A stretch of DNA of 64,000 nt from Jacaranda mimosifolia (GCA_018894105.1 CM032126.1:8149001-8213000), one strand, 5' to 3'; shown: positions 46,881-58,747, counted from the stretch's first letter. Numbers and translations are program-made. The notes: a model not told the origin generated them from the letters alone.

Positions 46881-48536
46881 CGTGAGATAGAGTTCCTCTT
46901 CTCTCATTCCATTGGTTTATTTACTAGTTTTTTTAGTCAACCATCAAATAGCTCACTTTGATATTAATTTCTCATTCACTTGAAATTGATTTTGGCCAAT
47001 TAAATACATTACTGTTATCTACTGGCTCGCGGCGTAGATTATGATGATTACTAATTTTTTAGAAATTAATATTTTGAGCCTACTTAAATATTTGGTCAAA
47101 AAAAGGCCAATTTCCAGCAAATTATTAAAACATTAAAATTTGATTAAAAACATAGGGCTGTGGTCAAAAGACCTACTTCCTACATATAATTGCATATACA
47201 GAGATAACCTATCGTTCTAACCTTTATTGAGGTGTAAGCATATGGTACAATACTAAGAATCCCTATCTTAATGAATTATTTTCTCTCTTCCATTTTATTT
47301 AAACTATTTAAGACTAATACTATACGAATACGCAATAACCTTTGACTCAACAACACACTTTCCGTCACTTTGGTATTAATAATGGAAAACCATGTTTACC
47401 AAATAGTTAGAATATTACACATAGGGCATTGCCCGAGGCCACAATTTTTTTTTTAATTCTTTATAATAGTTAATATTTACTGTTTCAGAAGCAAATTTGA
47501 TCACTCCACCGCAAAACAAAAGTTTTTTTTTTTTTTTTCAACATCTTAGCACGAGATTGCAATAAAGCAAATCAGAGGAGGTTAACTTAATTACGTTTCT
47601 CCGTTGGCTGCTTCAACCTACAACGTTAACTAGTTCAAGTCTACTTGCCTCCCTCAATTAAACAAATCCCAATTCAAAGCTATAATGCTTGGTAATTAAT
47701 TTGTATTTATGGAACAATAAATAATGTGGTTCAATAATTACAAAGACCTTTTTTATTTCTCAATGTGGTTTTCCCCTAATCCGCCCACTTGATTCCCCTA
47801 ATTATTAAATTAATCAAATTGCTTGAAAGTCTTGAAAATAATTGAATAACATTGCCAAAACAATTGCATATTGGTTCATGTTTCAATATAATAATGTAAT
47901 ATGAGGTGAATAAAAGTATTTTTCTTTTCTTATACTCAAATGTTGAATTTATATGTTCCTTTTTCATTTACTTTCTTTCAAACTCAATCGACGTATTTTC
48001 TTCCGCAATAAATTATTAGCATCAATTCTACATTTTATTTTTGTGGATAAAATAGAAAGAAGCTCAATGTGTACATGAGAGAGCAAGGAGAATAGCGACG
48101 GCCTCTATCATCCGAAATTGTTTTTTTAATATTAATTTCTATTTTTAATCAATAATTTTTTTTAAAATAATGTCAGATCACATTTAGAGTTTAAAATTTT
48201 AATTATTTATTTATTTTAAAGGAAATCATTTTTGTCTTTTCAACGAGATCGAAACTCATAATTGATTTATTCATGTGCGTATAAAATTACTATTAACTTA
48301 TCTACTTATCCTTTTAAATCCAATTACAATGTTAGTAGTTTTCTTAAAAAAGAAAAAGAAAGAAAGAAAGAAGGAAGATGAAGACGGTGATGTCTTTGAA
48401 AATTGACAAATTAGCTAAAAAGAAAAGGAAAAGAAAAGCGGTGGGGGGGACTTGACGGCGTTAGAAATGACGGCATTAGGTGGATTAGGAGGAGGAAAAG
48501 GGAGTGGGGCCGACGCACGTTATTTAGTCTTGTTTT
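46881..48536. other. Intergenic DNA
   Basis: No supported gene; poly-T and poly-A tracts, a GAAA-type run near 48350-48372, and a purine-rich stretch from 48420 on. Confidence 0.45.
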
Positions 48537-48735
48537 CTAAATATTAGAAAACGGCAGATGCACGTTGCGATGCCAACAGCCATATGAACACGTGGTTGTA
48601 TCTCCGCCCGAGACTGCAATTTGTACAGGCACATCACACATGGCCTGCTCTCCCAACGGCGCCGCGGCGTCTGCAGACACGTGGCCCTCATCGGATGGCA
48701 TTTTCCTCGTGACTGATGGGGGGATTACTCGCATT
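48537..48735. promoter_or_regulatory. GC-richer island with two G-box/ABRE motifs
   Basis: Two CACGTG cores, AACACGTGGT near 48588 and GACACGTGGC near 48677, lie 90 bases apart in a GC-richer patch that also contains GGCGCCGCGGCG. GACACGTGGC is a strong G-box/ABRE for bZIP and bHLH (MYC) factors. No transcription unit starts next to it; the nearest gene is JAZ, about 4 kb away with its 5' end facing this way. It may be an enhancer or a remnant of a lost gene's promoter. Confidence 0.35.
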
Positions 48736-49263
48736 TTATAAAATCCAACTCTGTTAAAATTGCGGAGTCGGGAGCCTCATAAATAATTGTAAAGAAGATC
48801 AGATTGTCGTTTGGATAAAGATAACTCAAGCACGTAATGATAGTTTTTATCACGGAGAAGCAATGAAGATTAGGCAGTGTTTGGTTACGTTTTTGGGGGA
48901 AGGATTTTCTTCTCAAAAATGTACCCAAAAATTCAAGTTGTTTTAGAGGAAAAATAGCTTACCTTCATATTTCGAAACATCTCTTAACATTTTTTGTCAT
49001 TTTACGTAATTGGTCGAATGGAAAGTTTGCTCAGTGCTGTCATGTATAAGTTTGAGGTATCGAATTTGATGCTAAATAAATTCATGATGTATTTGTGTAC
49101 TTAAATAATAGTATCACTATCTAATCGGTCATTATAATAATATTTTAAAATTATATTTAATCATCATATTTACATACATGTACAATTTAAAATATTGTAT
49201 ATACATTATAATTATTTTTTATTTATAATTTTTCCTACTAACGAGGAAAAAAAAGTGATTGAT
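48736..49263. other. Intergenic DNA with a possible MITE end
   Basis: No gene. AGTGTTTGGTTACGTTTTT near 48873 resembles the left end of the MITE family at 12036, but homology fades quickly. Confidence 0.35.
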
Positions 49264-49720
49264 CATTACAAGAAAACTATATACTAGAGGCATTAAAAAA
49301 TGCCAAATTTATATTATTATAGTGATATTTTCACATACAATAGTATTTTTTAGAAGTGTTACTTAGGTAGGTGCAATTAAAAGTGTGAATATCACTATTT
49401 TATTCTTTTTTTTTTTGCATTAATAAAATACAACAAGAAATGAATTAAATGGCATGTTAAAATGTCAGAAAAATACATTAAATGACAAGTTAACATACCA
49501 CAAAGATTGAATGTAGTGACGTATTAAAATGTCACAAAAAATCTCTTAAATGACATGTTAAAATACCATAAAAAGTTTATTTTAATAACATACTAATATG
49601 CCACAAAACATATATTAAATTATATATTAAAATGTCCTTAAAAGATTCTTTAAATAACATGTTAACATGCCAAAAAAAAAAAAAACATTAACAACATATT
49701 AAAAATGTGACAAAATATTC
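49264..49720. mobile_element. CACTA-like terminal fragment with subterminal repeats
   Basis: CATTACAAGAAAAC (49264-49277) is one base from the CACTACAAGAAAA terminus of plant CACTA (En/Spm) transposons. It is followed by AT-rich DNA and the tandem minisatellite below, in the place where CACTA elements carry their subterminal transposase-binding repeats. No opposite end or coding part was seen, so this is a fragment or a deleted element. Confidence 0.5.
49450..49715. repeat. Minisatellite, period about 34, about eight degenerate units
   Basis: Units follow the pattern GACATGTTAAAATGCCACAA, then AAA, then a TNTTAAAT end, with starts near 49451, 49484, 49518, 49552, 49587, 49621, 49656 and 49692. 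The units vary (GACAAG, GACGTA, GACATG, AACATA, AACATG), so the array is old. Not CRISPR: the units are contiguous, without spacers. Confidence 0.82.
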
Positions 49721-51634
49721 TTATATATATATATATATATGTTAATCTACCTCCACTCTCCAATCGTGGTACTCCAACATGGCCCAATTAATCTTTATAA
49801 AATTAAAATCCACAAACATCTATTTGTAAAAATATGAGTTTTCCACCAAACTATCCATTAATGTCCAATGTATATGGTTAAAGATATTAATTTATTCTTA
49901 TATTTTTTTTAAGTACCTTTACTCGAAGTATAGATGAATATTACTTTATTCCCCAAATATTTTCTCTCGATCACCCAAAGATATAAATAAAATCAATCAC
50001 ATTTTCCCTCGTTACCACATTTCCTAACCCTATTCTGATTATTTTTCCAAGATATATAAAACAAAATAATATAATACATATCCAAACATGTATTTAATCT
50101 TTCCATTTGTGAATACGCACGTGATATTATTAGGTTTAGCTGCACTCCAGTTTTTGTGGTCCCGGTTCAGGTTAATTCCACGCCTTTATGATCTCCTGGA
50201 GACGCATATTTATCACGCAAAACATTTTATGATGTGTGACAAGAATAGACATATATGGAGAAAATTATGCAAGTAAAGTTGCCTAATTGATTTAAAACTC
50301 GTTACATGCTGTTTTGTTTTTCTTTTTCTTTTTCTTTTTTTTTTTTGTTGAGTAAATTTTGTATGCCAAGATCATGTAACATAGAGTTGTTAAATATATG
50401 TGAATTAGAGGTGGACATTTAGGTTGGGTTTAGATTTAATCTTATCAAATAAAATTTTGATCTAATTGTCTAAAATTAAAAAAAGTTGAGTTGAGTCTTA
50501 TACTAAATATTCGATTTAAAATTTTAAATCGAATATTGAATAGAGTTCTAGTTGTTCAACCTAATATCCAATTAATATATTTAAAAAAGGATTCTATTAG
50601 CAACCTCTATAACAGAAGTGCCAAACTATTAGTTTTGGTAAGAAAGGTTGAAATTCAAACAAAAGATTAGAAAAAATAAAAAAGAAATTATTGAAAACCC
50701 AATATTATTAGATTAGAAAAAATATTATTTAGTATATCTAATACTCAATTCGTACTACTTAAACTCACATTTCCTGACTCAATGACTCAATGCCCACTCT
50801 CTTAATAAGGATTAGTTCTGGTTACATCATTTTCAACTCATCTAGACCAAAAAGTTTGGCATTTGTCGAAGGAGTAGTCCGCTAAAATCTCTTCAGCCTA
50901 ATCTTAGTGACATATATATATTTACGACATAGTTAACTTTGCGTAACATTACATATGCAACTTGGATCTTGTCAAATTCAGTCAACATCATGGACAAAAC
51001 TCATGAGGACTCGGATTTTGTGGACTTATTTCTTTCTGAAACAATTAATCAAAAACTAGGGATCAATATTATCGATAATTAAATTTTTGTTGTCCAAATC
51101 TTAAGCTAGAATTAGTAGTCCTTTTAATGCCAATTTCTCAGCCTTTACTACTGGAGGAAAATCCACGTGTTTGCAAAAGTACCAGAAAATAAATTTCCCC
51201 TTCCTCCATCTTATTTTAATGCCTCCAATTCTGGCATCCCGCAAATTTCCTTCGGAAGCTCCAACAATTTTATGGTTGGACCAGGTGGGTAGGAGGACAC
51301 CTCCATTTTAGTTTTGTCTTTATAATATTTAATTTTTAAATGTTGCCAGTGGTGTAAGGTGAATCATTTTGGTTTTTGTACTTAATTTAATAATATTGCT
51401 ACCTTTCTATTCAGTCACATGATAAAATAAAAATTTTTGTCGTCTAGTATAATATTATTATTACTATTATTTATTACCTATTGTTAGTAGTAATTTTTAA
51501 ATTATTATTTTTTTAATGAAAAAAATGTTAGTGTCCTATATCGGTGAAATAAATAAGTTGTGATTTTTATATATGACATTGGGCAATCCTTATCTCTTGA
51601 GTTAGCTTTTGGGGTGAGTTAGACCCAAGGTCCA
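49721..51634. other. Intergenic DNA
   Basis: No supported gene. Contains a TA run near 49722-49740, a T-rich run near 50320-50345 and the perfect palindrome at 50506. Confidence 0.45.
50506..50537. repeat. Perfect 32-bp palindrome
   Basis: AATATTCGATTTAAAA (50506-50521) is followed directly by its reverse complement TTTTAAATCGAATATT (50522-50537) with no spacer. Confidence 0.97.
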
Positions 51635-52038
51635 CGTTGATTATGCCTTGAAATTTAGGCTTCAAATGACGAGAAGCGGAAGCGTGGTAGGCCCATAACC
51701 TGCAGACCTGCAGGCCCATGGCCCGTTTGGCTATTTTGTTTGGATATTTAAACTCCGATTTCTTCCTGGTTGAGGAGAAGGAACCCTAGAAAATTGAGTC
51801 TAAATTACTTTAGAATATTATCTCAGAACGGAGTTTAGAACGAGGGTGTTGGGTGTTCTCGTGAGATTTGTGGGACTTAAATTGTACTTGGCACTTTGAT
51901 TTGGAATCAATAAAATTCATATCTTTGTTGGGTAGATTATGCATATCACCAAATCACGTTAAATCTTGTTGTCAGTTTCGTCGAATTACTTTACTGTTAT
52001 TTCTTAATTTTATTATTTTGTCTTTCTGGGTTACAATA
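51635..52038 (+). repeat. Copia 5' LTR
   Basis: A 404-bp LTR starting CGTTGATTATG (TG mutated to CG) and ending GGGTTACAATA. It aligns with 54460-54853; shared blocks include AAATGACGAGAAGCGGAAGC and GAACGAGGGTGTTGGGT. This copy carries a small CTGCAGAC-type insertion near 51700. Confidence 0.9.
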
Positions 52039-52041
52039 AAC

Positions 52042-52053
52042 TGGTATTAGAGC
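52042..52053 (+). other. Primer binding site (initiator-Met tRNA type)
   Basis: TGGTATTAGAGC lies three bases inside the 5' LTR. It is one base from TGGTATCAGAGC, the usual plant copia PBS complementary to the initiator methionine tRNA. Confidence 0.88.
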
Positions 52054-52066
52054 TAGGATTGATCAG

Positions 52067-52775
52067 ATGTCAGCCATGGAGTACGAAATAGAGAAATTCG
52101 ATGGGAAGAACGATTTTGGGCTGTGGAAGATAAAGGTGCATGCCCTTCTGTGTCGACAAGGTTTACAGAGAGCGTTAAAGGGTAGAGATTTCTTGTCAGA
52201 GACGTTATCAGATGAAGAAGAGGATGAATTCATTGTGAAGGCTTACGATACTTTGGTGTTATTATTGACAGATAACATATTGAGAGAGGTCGCAACAGAA
52301 AGTACACCAGCTGGATTATGGTCAAAGCTGGAGTCTCTATTTGACGAAGTTCCTCACAAATCGGCTGTATTTGAAACAACGCTTATATACATTAAGGATG
52401 AAGGAAGGTACATTTATTACTCAGTATATTGATTATATCAATAAGGTGATTCTGGATCTCGCTAATATCGATGTGCAAATTGAAGATTAGGATCAAGCTT
52501 TAATTTTCTTGTATTCTCTGCTCAAATCCTTTGAGCATTTGGTTACTACTTTATTGTATGGAAGAGATACAATTTCAATGGAGGATTTGAAGGCTTCATT
52601 GAATTCCAACGGATTAAGAAAACATATCTTGGGTAGCAATGATAGTGAAAGTGGGGAAGGATTGGTTGCGAAGGGGAGACCAAGAGAAAGGGGAAGGAGT
52701 AGAGGCCGATCGAAGTCCCGAACCAAGTCTAGAACAAACAATAAGTGTTTTAGGTGCGGAGGAACGGGGCACTAG
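52067..52775 (+). pseudogene. Copia gag, broken
   Basis: It begins MSAMEYEIEKFDGKNDFGLW just after the PBS and continues with the UBN2-type gag core (KAYDTLVLLLTDNILREV, LWSKLESLF). The sequence then leaves the family pattern after about residue 95, with frameshifts near 52370-52500. The second block (52509-52775) has LKSFEHLVTTLLYGRDTIS, an Arg/Ser-rich basic stretch (RERGRSRGRSKSR) and the zinc knuckle CFRCGGTGH, in which the Trp codon after His has become TAG (52773-52775). The product would coat the RNA in the particle. Confidence 0.85.
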
Positions 52776-53316
52776 AAACGAAATTGTCTAGAACGTAGAA
52801 AGGCAAAGATGCAGGTGAATCTTCTAATAAGAAATGGGATGATGTTGCGGGAATTCTTGAGGATGATTCTGATGGTGGACTTGTTCTCAACGTTACTGAG
52901 AGTCCTCTAAGTTCAAAGTGGATTTTGGATAGTAGTTTTTCCTACACATGTGCCAATGAGAAGATTGGTTGACCACTTATCAAAAATATGATAGTAGTAA
53001 AGTGCTCATGGAAAACAATATTTCTTGCAGAATTGTAGGGATTGACACAGTGAGCATCAGAATGCACGACGGTATGGTGAGGACCCTAACAGATGTGCAT
53101 CATGTTCCTGATCTGATGAAAAATCTAATATCGTTGGGTACTCTGGACAAGAATGGCTGTGAGTACAGAGCTCGAGATAGAGTTCTGTGGGTTTTCAAAG
53201 GTGCATTGCTAATCATGAAGGGAGACAAGAGGAATGTCCTTTACATTTCGAAGGGCAGCATGGTTTCTGGTACTGTAGTGGTTTCTTTATCAATCAATAA
53301 TACTACAAGATTGTGA
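52776..53316 (+). pseudogene. Copia protease and pre-integrase segment, broken
   Basis: KWILDSSFSYTCANE at about 52917-52960 matches the protease active-site block (WILDSGCSYHM in relatives), with DSS in place of DSG. A TGA follows. The open block 52969-53316 reads TYQKYDSSKVLMENN, VRTLTDVHHVPDLMKNLISL and DKRNVLYISKGS, the protease C-terminus and the GAG-pre-integrase region. Confidence 0.8.
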
Positions 53317-54054
53317 CATATGCGGCTTGTGTATATGAGTGAGAGAGGGGATGTCAGAATTGAGCAAACGGGGTTAATTTTGTGGAGAGAAGATTGGAGA
53401 GCTAGATTTCTACGAACAGTGTGTTCTTGGCAAGCAACACAGGGTGAAATTCAACACCGTAGTTCATAGGACCAAGGGCACCTTAGATTACATTCACTCA
53501 GATCTTTGGGGACTTTCTCAAGTTCCCTCAAAAGGTGGTGTCAGATACATGTTGACATTCATTGAATTGGAGTTCTGCAACAAGAAATTTCAGGAATTCT
53601 ACGATAAGGAAAGAATTGTGAGGCATGACACAGTTGTACTTACACCACAACAGAATGGAGTTGCAGAACGGATAAACAAGATTATTTTGGAGATCGAGCT
53701 AGATGCATGCTCTTTAATGCAAGATTGTCCAAGAATTTTTTGGCTGAAGTTGTTAATACTGCTTGCTATTTGGTGAACAGGTCACCATCGACTGCCTTGG
53801 ACTAAAAGACACCAATGGAAGTTTGGTCCGAGTCTTCTGCTGATTACTCAAATCTGAGAGTATTTGGATGTCCAGTCTATGCTCATGTCCGGGATGGGAA
53901 GCTTGAGCCAAGGGCTAGGAAGTGCATATTCCTAGACTATGTAGATGGAGTTAAAGGTTATCATTTGTGGTGTAATAATGACAAGGGCTCCAAGGCGATT
54001 ATCAACAGAGATGTGACATTCAATGAGTCTGCTATGATAAATAAGATGGAGTAG
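53317..54054 (+). pseudogene. Copia integrase, internally deleted
   Basis: Blocks in order: HRVKFNTVVHRTKGTLDYIH with SDLWG (first catalytic Asp), GGVRYMLTFIE joined directly to LEFCNKKFQEF, then RHDTVVLTPQQNGVAERINK (catalytic Glu). The roughly 50 residues that normally separate FIDD from DNGLEFCN, including the second catalytic Asp, are missing. The later block (53815-54054) holds NLRVFGCPVYAHVRDGKLEP and KGYHLWCNNDKG. The enzyme cannot work. Confidence 0.85.
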
Positions 54055-54459
54055 GGTGGAAGTAGTTAATAGGGCGTTGAGGAGAATGTGGAGTTTGAGA
54101 TTGGTGATCCACAAGTTTCAAAAGGGAAACAACAGGTGGTAGTTAAAGCTAGTGAGAATTCATTATCACCGTATCAGCAGGAGAAGAGTGATTCACTATA
54201 GAATTATCATTTGGCTCGCAATAGAGAGATGAGGCAAATCAAACCACTACAACAATTTACATATTTAGATCTAGTTGCTTATGTTTTGAGCTCGCCCGAG
54301 GAGCTTATGGCAGATAAAGATAAGCTGTGGAAGATCGATTCAGGAATCAAATTCAAGCATTGCTTGGATTTGATAAACATTTACAAACTCATATGATGGT
54401 CCTTTTTGGGGGCAGGGATAAAGATGATCGATGGAGAATTTCAAGTTAAGGTGGAGAAT
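54055..54459 (+). pseudogene. Copia polyprotein remnant after integrase; RT/RNase H lost
   Basis: Reads through several stops: QVSKGKQQVVVKA, SDSL, NYHLARNREMRQIKPLQQF, then YVLSSPEELMADKDKLWKID. This is the linker before reverse transcriptase. The DNA then passes at once to LDLINIYKLI-type 3' DNA and the purine tract AAGGTGGAGAATTG before the 3' LTR. Nothing of the F/YVDD box or RNase H is present. Confidence 0.7.
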
Positions 54460-54853
54460 TGTTGATTATTCTTTGAAATCAGGTTTCAAATGACGAGAAG
54501 CGGAAGCGTGGTAGGCCCATAACGAGCAGGCCCATGGCCCGTTTGGCTATTTTGTTGGGGTATTTAATCCCAATTTCTTCCTGGTTGAGGAGAAAGACCC
54601 CCAAAAAATTGAGTCTAAACAGCTTTAGAGATATTTCTCAGAACAGAGTTTAGAACGAGGGTGTTGGGTATTCTCGTGAGATTTGTGGGACTTAAATTGT
54701 ACTTTGCACTTTGATTTGAAATCAATAAAATTCATATATTTGTTGGGTGGATTATACACATCGCCGAACCACATTAAATCTTGTTGTTAGTTTCATTGAA
54801 TTACTTTACTGTTATTTCTCAATTTTATTATTTGATCTTTTTGGGTTACAATA
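54460..54853 (+). repeat. Copia 3' LTR
   Basis: A 394-bp LTR, TGTTGATTATT...GGGTTACAATA, partner of 51635-52038, preceded by the purine-rich AAGGTGGAGAAT. Confidence 0.9.
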
Positions 54854-54858
54854 GTTCA

Positions 54859-56750
54859 TTTTTTGACAAAAAAGAAAAGCAAAGCATTATTAACTAAATC
54901 CAGAGACTCTTTTAGTAGCATAATTAAGTATCAATTTGAAGTATATTTTGAAAGGAGTTGATTTTTCCAAAAGAAATTATATGTATTAATTTTATTTAAT
55001 AAACTATATATTATAGCGTTGTTAGTACGAGGACGCTTTGATCACGTTTTTCTTTTAAACCAAATTAAAGAAAGTGCTTTCCACATTAAAAATAGAATAT
55101 AATTATCTCAAAAGGGCCCGCAATTATCTCATCTTTGATTTGTATACAATTTTTTTCTTTAATTTCTTAAGACTACGTTGTGTCTTGACTGGGCACTTTG
55201 TTTTCCGCTATAGAAACTGTGGGCTGAAACCGGATTCTGGAGAGTTCATTCAGTTGGCAAATTAGCAAAATGGGGGACAAAGGATGACAAAGAGGGTATT
55301 TGGGTGAATTTATCTAAATTTTTTTATAAATTTCTTCATTTTATAAAATATTTTAAAATTTATAGGATATTATATATTTTTTAAAAAAATAAAATTTTAA
55401 AGTGCTTATATAAAATAAGATCTTAAAACTTGTAACGTATTGAAAAAAATAATTTTATAATTACTATGACTAAAATTAAGGGAGCTTGTTAAGATTTTAA
55501 AAAAAAATTAGAAACTCTTTACCTTTTCAAAAAGACCCTAACGTCTTATTTTAGAATTTTATAAGTTCTTTTTATAAAAAAAATTATCAAACATCTTTAG
55601 ATATCTTATAAGTTCCCAAATATCTTATAAAATATTTTGATAAGTTTATAAACTTATCCACACACCCTCTAAGAAAATAAATTAATTGACGAATACAGGC
55701 TGGGGGCGTGTATTCAATAATCCAGTGGGCAGCAGAGCGACAAATAATTGAGGTTTCGTTGTATGTTGAAAAGAAATTAAAGGCCTTAAGTTAAATGAAA
55801 TTAAAACACGAAATATTAAATAATATTACTTAAAGAAATTAATATGAAAATGGCTGGCAAATGGCACCTGGCATATATATGATTGCCAATTAAAAATATA
55901 CCAAATGGCCTTGTGTACGTAATTTAAGTAAACGAGAAGAATAGTCAAGTTCTTACCAATTAACACAAAGTAGCTGCAGAAATTTGAAACTCTGTTGGAC
56001 TGCTAAAATTGCATTTTTTAGGACTTTTATCGGGCAAACACATGAAGAGATGAAAAGAAGTAAAATAGTTAATGATGTTGTTACTTTCAAAGTCTACACA
56101 CTACCAAGTATTTATGATGTATATTTACCTCTCGAGCTTAATGAATTTGATATTTTCTTAACATTTACAACAGCATATTTGGGTGAATTTTGCTTAATAC
56201 TTTTTATAAAATATATACACACGATATAATTAATATGAAAATATTCATTTCACATCACCAACCTAATGAAAAAGTAACTGATGTGATGTTTACAATAAAA
56301 TTTGTATATTAAGGTATGATATAAGTTATATGACTAGACAAAATATAACTCATGAAAAATATTTTTACCATTAAAGTACCATAAAATGGGTTGTCGTACA
56401 TAAATTCTAAATTATGATTAATTAGAAGATTCTAGGATCATGTTCCACGAAATTGTCATGAAAATTATCTTTTTCTTACTTTTTTTAATCAAAAAATACT
56501 TTTTACATAGGGCTAGTATTTTTTATCAGCATCCATTAAGGCACACTAGGATGTAAAAGCCTAGATGATTCTTGCGGGTCAAAGGACAATTACTAATATT
56601 TCTTCTAAAACTTTGTAAAACAAAAATATTTTAAAATGCTTATTTATTTTTCAGAAAATTTTCTAGTTAATACCTTACAATCATTAATATCAAATCGATC
56701 TCCTGTGTCCATTTGAAGAAAGAATGTATTTAAATAGGGAGCAGCTATTT
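54859..56750. other. Intergenic DNA
   Basis: AT-rich, no supported gene. Frames at 55074-55265 and 55984-56229 have no domain. Confidence 0.45.
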
Positions 56751-56751
56751 A

Positions 56752-58747
56752 TGGCCCCGTTTGATATCCATCAATAGCCACTACAACAAATGTCAAAAGC
56801 ACCTAGTAGCATGTTTGATATGCTACATACCAAGTCTGGGCCAGCTTGTCTTTATTGACGGGCCTGGTATTGTACATGCGATTCGCCTCTATTGGGGTTG
56901 CGGGGTTGGGGGTGCGATTAAACAATCGCACCCCCAATTAGCGTATGGCTGGACAACGAAATGCCATTTTTGACCTCATTTTGTCCACTATTACAACAAT
57001 TTGTTATTATTTTCCACCTCATTTTTCACTTTTGACGACCAACGAGATTAAGCACACACAGGAACTCGTCTTCGCTTCCATCCTTGGAGAGTGAATCCGT
57101 TTGGTGGACGCATATTTATCTTGAGGTGCAATCGGAGATGGATGACCACAATGTTGTATTAGGAGACGATCGGTATTTTCTCCTCTTCTGCTATTCTCGT
57201 TTTGCCCTAATTTATGTATTCATCTTTCTTTGGGTAAAGAGATATCAGACTTATATCCTCTTGGATGACGCTGGATATTGTTCCATCCGTCCCAAATCTT
57301 TTGAGGTCTGGGCTACTTTTGACAGAATAGTCGCCGATTGCAGGGAGACAAAGTTTGGTTCGCTCCTTGTTTTGTGATTTTAGCAGGTAATTTTCAAAAA
57401 TTTTCATCTTGCCATTCGATTCATGCTTGATATTCCTGGGTACCTATTTTTTCAATTGCATGTACATAGGAGCAAAGTCAAGATTGGATTTCTTATCACA
57501 TATAGTTAGCAATTAGGACTGGTAATGCATCAAAATAGGAAAATAATTAGCCTAAAATATATTACATTTCTCCCTGTTTGGCATAGCAACACCCTGTCAA
57601 CATATTTCCATTATACATTTCATTGTGTACATTCCTCCAAGAAAGAGATTCCATCCCAAAATTGTTTTGCTGCTGGCTAATTAGTAATATTGGACAACAA
57701 GAATTATTCAGACAGTTAGTATAGGATAAATTTTGAGTGCAGAATTTTTTAGTTTAAAATTATGTATTTCTATTGATTTCATGTCAATGGGTATTTTTGC
57801 ATCCATTATGTCATTGTATAGTAGATTAATCATGTCATGCTAATTGCACCATTAAATAAATATGTAGTTATATATCAAATGTACATACTGAGCAAAGTGA
57901 GACTGTCCATAAAGATAAAAAGAACCTTTTTAAAGATACACGTTCACTCCATGAAATTCTTATCAAACTATATGTTCCTTGGTGAGTACTTGTGTTTAAC
58001 CACTTACAAATATTTATTTGCCAATATTAGTTGAATTTTCAGTTAATGGCTGTAGTATTCTATTGCTACAACTAACCATACTCTTGATACAACTTATATT
58101 ATGCGCAATGAGTTTCAAGGCATTTACGTAGATATGCTGGTCGGTGTGGAATTAGGTGCTCTTCCCGCTGAGCAATAAAGCTTACTTTACATTCTTGGTT
58201 ATTGATGTTTGTCTTTACCCTACTTTTGACTTTGTTTGTGTGGGTTGAAATGCAGTAAATACCTGTCAATTTTCTCTGTTGGAATTTCGTTATGATTTCC
58301 TTGTTTAATACATAATTATGTCTGATAAAAGGACTACTTGAAAATGATAGCCAAGTGGGTAATCTTGGATTTTCTCAGTTTTAGAATTTGAACTTCTGGG
58401 GATCTTGATTGGTGAATTTCGTCTAGGTTTGCAAGCAATTTGATTATTGTATGGGTCCTCAATCTCTAATGAATATGTGCATGTATTCCTTTGTTGAAAT
58501 GTGTCTGATGTTCACTAAAATCCCCAAAAGTGAGGCACAAAGAAACATGACAGTACCAGTTGAAGGGCATACCTAATTAACTTGTGTTGGCTAAAATCTT
58601 GTACAGATGCACACTCTTTGGTTGTTTAGTGTCGGCAGTTCGAATTGTAATTGCTTTTATATCTTCTGTCTTGTAGATTTTATAGTCTTGAATTTTATGG
58701 ACTGGATTTCCAAAATCCATTTTTTATATGGATTTACGTTTGCATGA
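56752..58747 (+). mobile_element. Probable 5' region of the second PIF/Harbinger unit
   Basis: TTTATGGCCCCGTTTGATATCC near 56745-56766 has the GGCCCCGTTTG type of start seen in plant Harbinger TIRs, after a TTA/TAT. No matching inverse end was found to the right, so the left border is tentative. The 2 kb up to the transposase contains a strong hairpin (56906-56937) and no recognisable coding domain; the frame 57084-57377 is unassigned. Confidence 0.4.
56906..56937. repeat. Perfect 14-bp stem hairpin, GC-rich
   Basis: TTGGGGGTGCGATT (56906-56919), loop AAAC, AATCGCACCCCCAA (56924-56937). It lies about 150 bases inside the putative Harbinger 5' end. Confidence 0.95.

Larger units (their letters stand above)
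51635..54853 (+). mobile_element. Ty1/copia retrotransposon, internally deleted (no RT/RNase H)
   Basis: LTRs at 51635-52038 and 54460-54853 flank a 2.4 kb interior, with 5-bp flanks GTCCA (51630-51634) and GTTCA (54854-54858), one mismatch apart. The interior has an initiator-Met-tRNA-type PBS, gag, protease and integrase pieces in copia order, then passes within about 360 bases from the end of integrase to the purine tract before the 3' LTR. Reverse transcriptase and RNase H are absent. A typical copia element is about 5 kb. Stops and frameshifts affect every remaining part, so it is a non-autonomous relic. Confidence 0.9.

Noticed and set aside
48537..48734. A 65-residue minus-strand frame in the GC-rich island
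   Set aside because: No domain and no splice or promoter context; the higher GC alone makes the frame longer.
49450..49715. Regularly spaced repeats reminiscent of CRISPR
   Set aside because: The units are contiguous and degenerate with no spacers, and the DNA is from a plant.
57084..57377. A 97-residue frame before the second Harbinger transposase
   Set aside because: No domain, no ATG at its start, and not in a position known for Harbinger genes; left unassigned.
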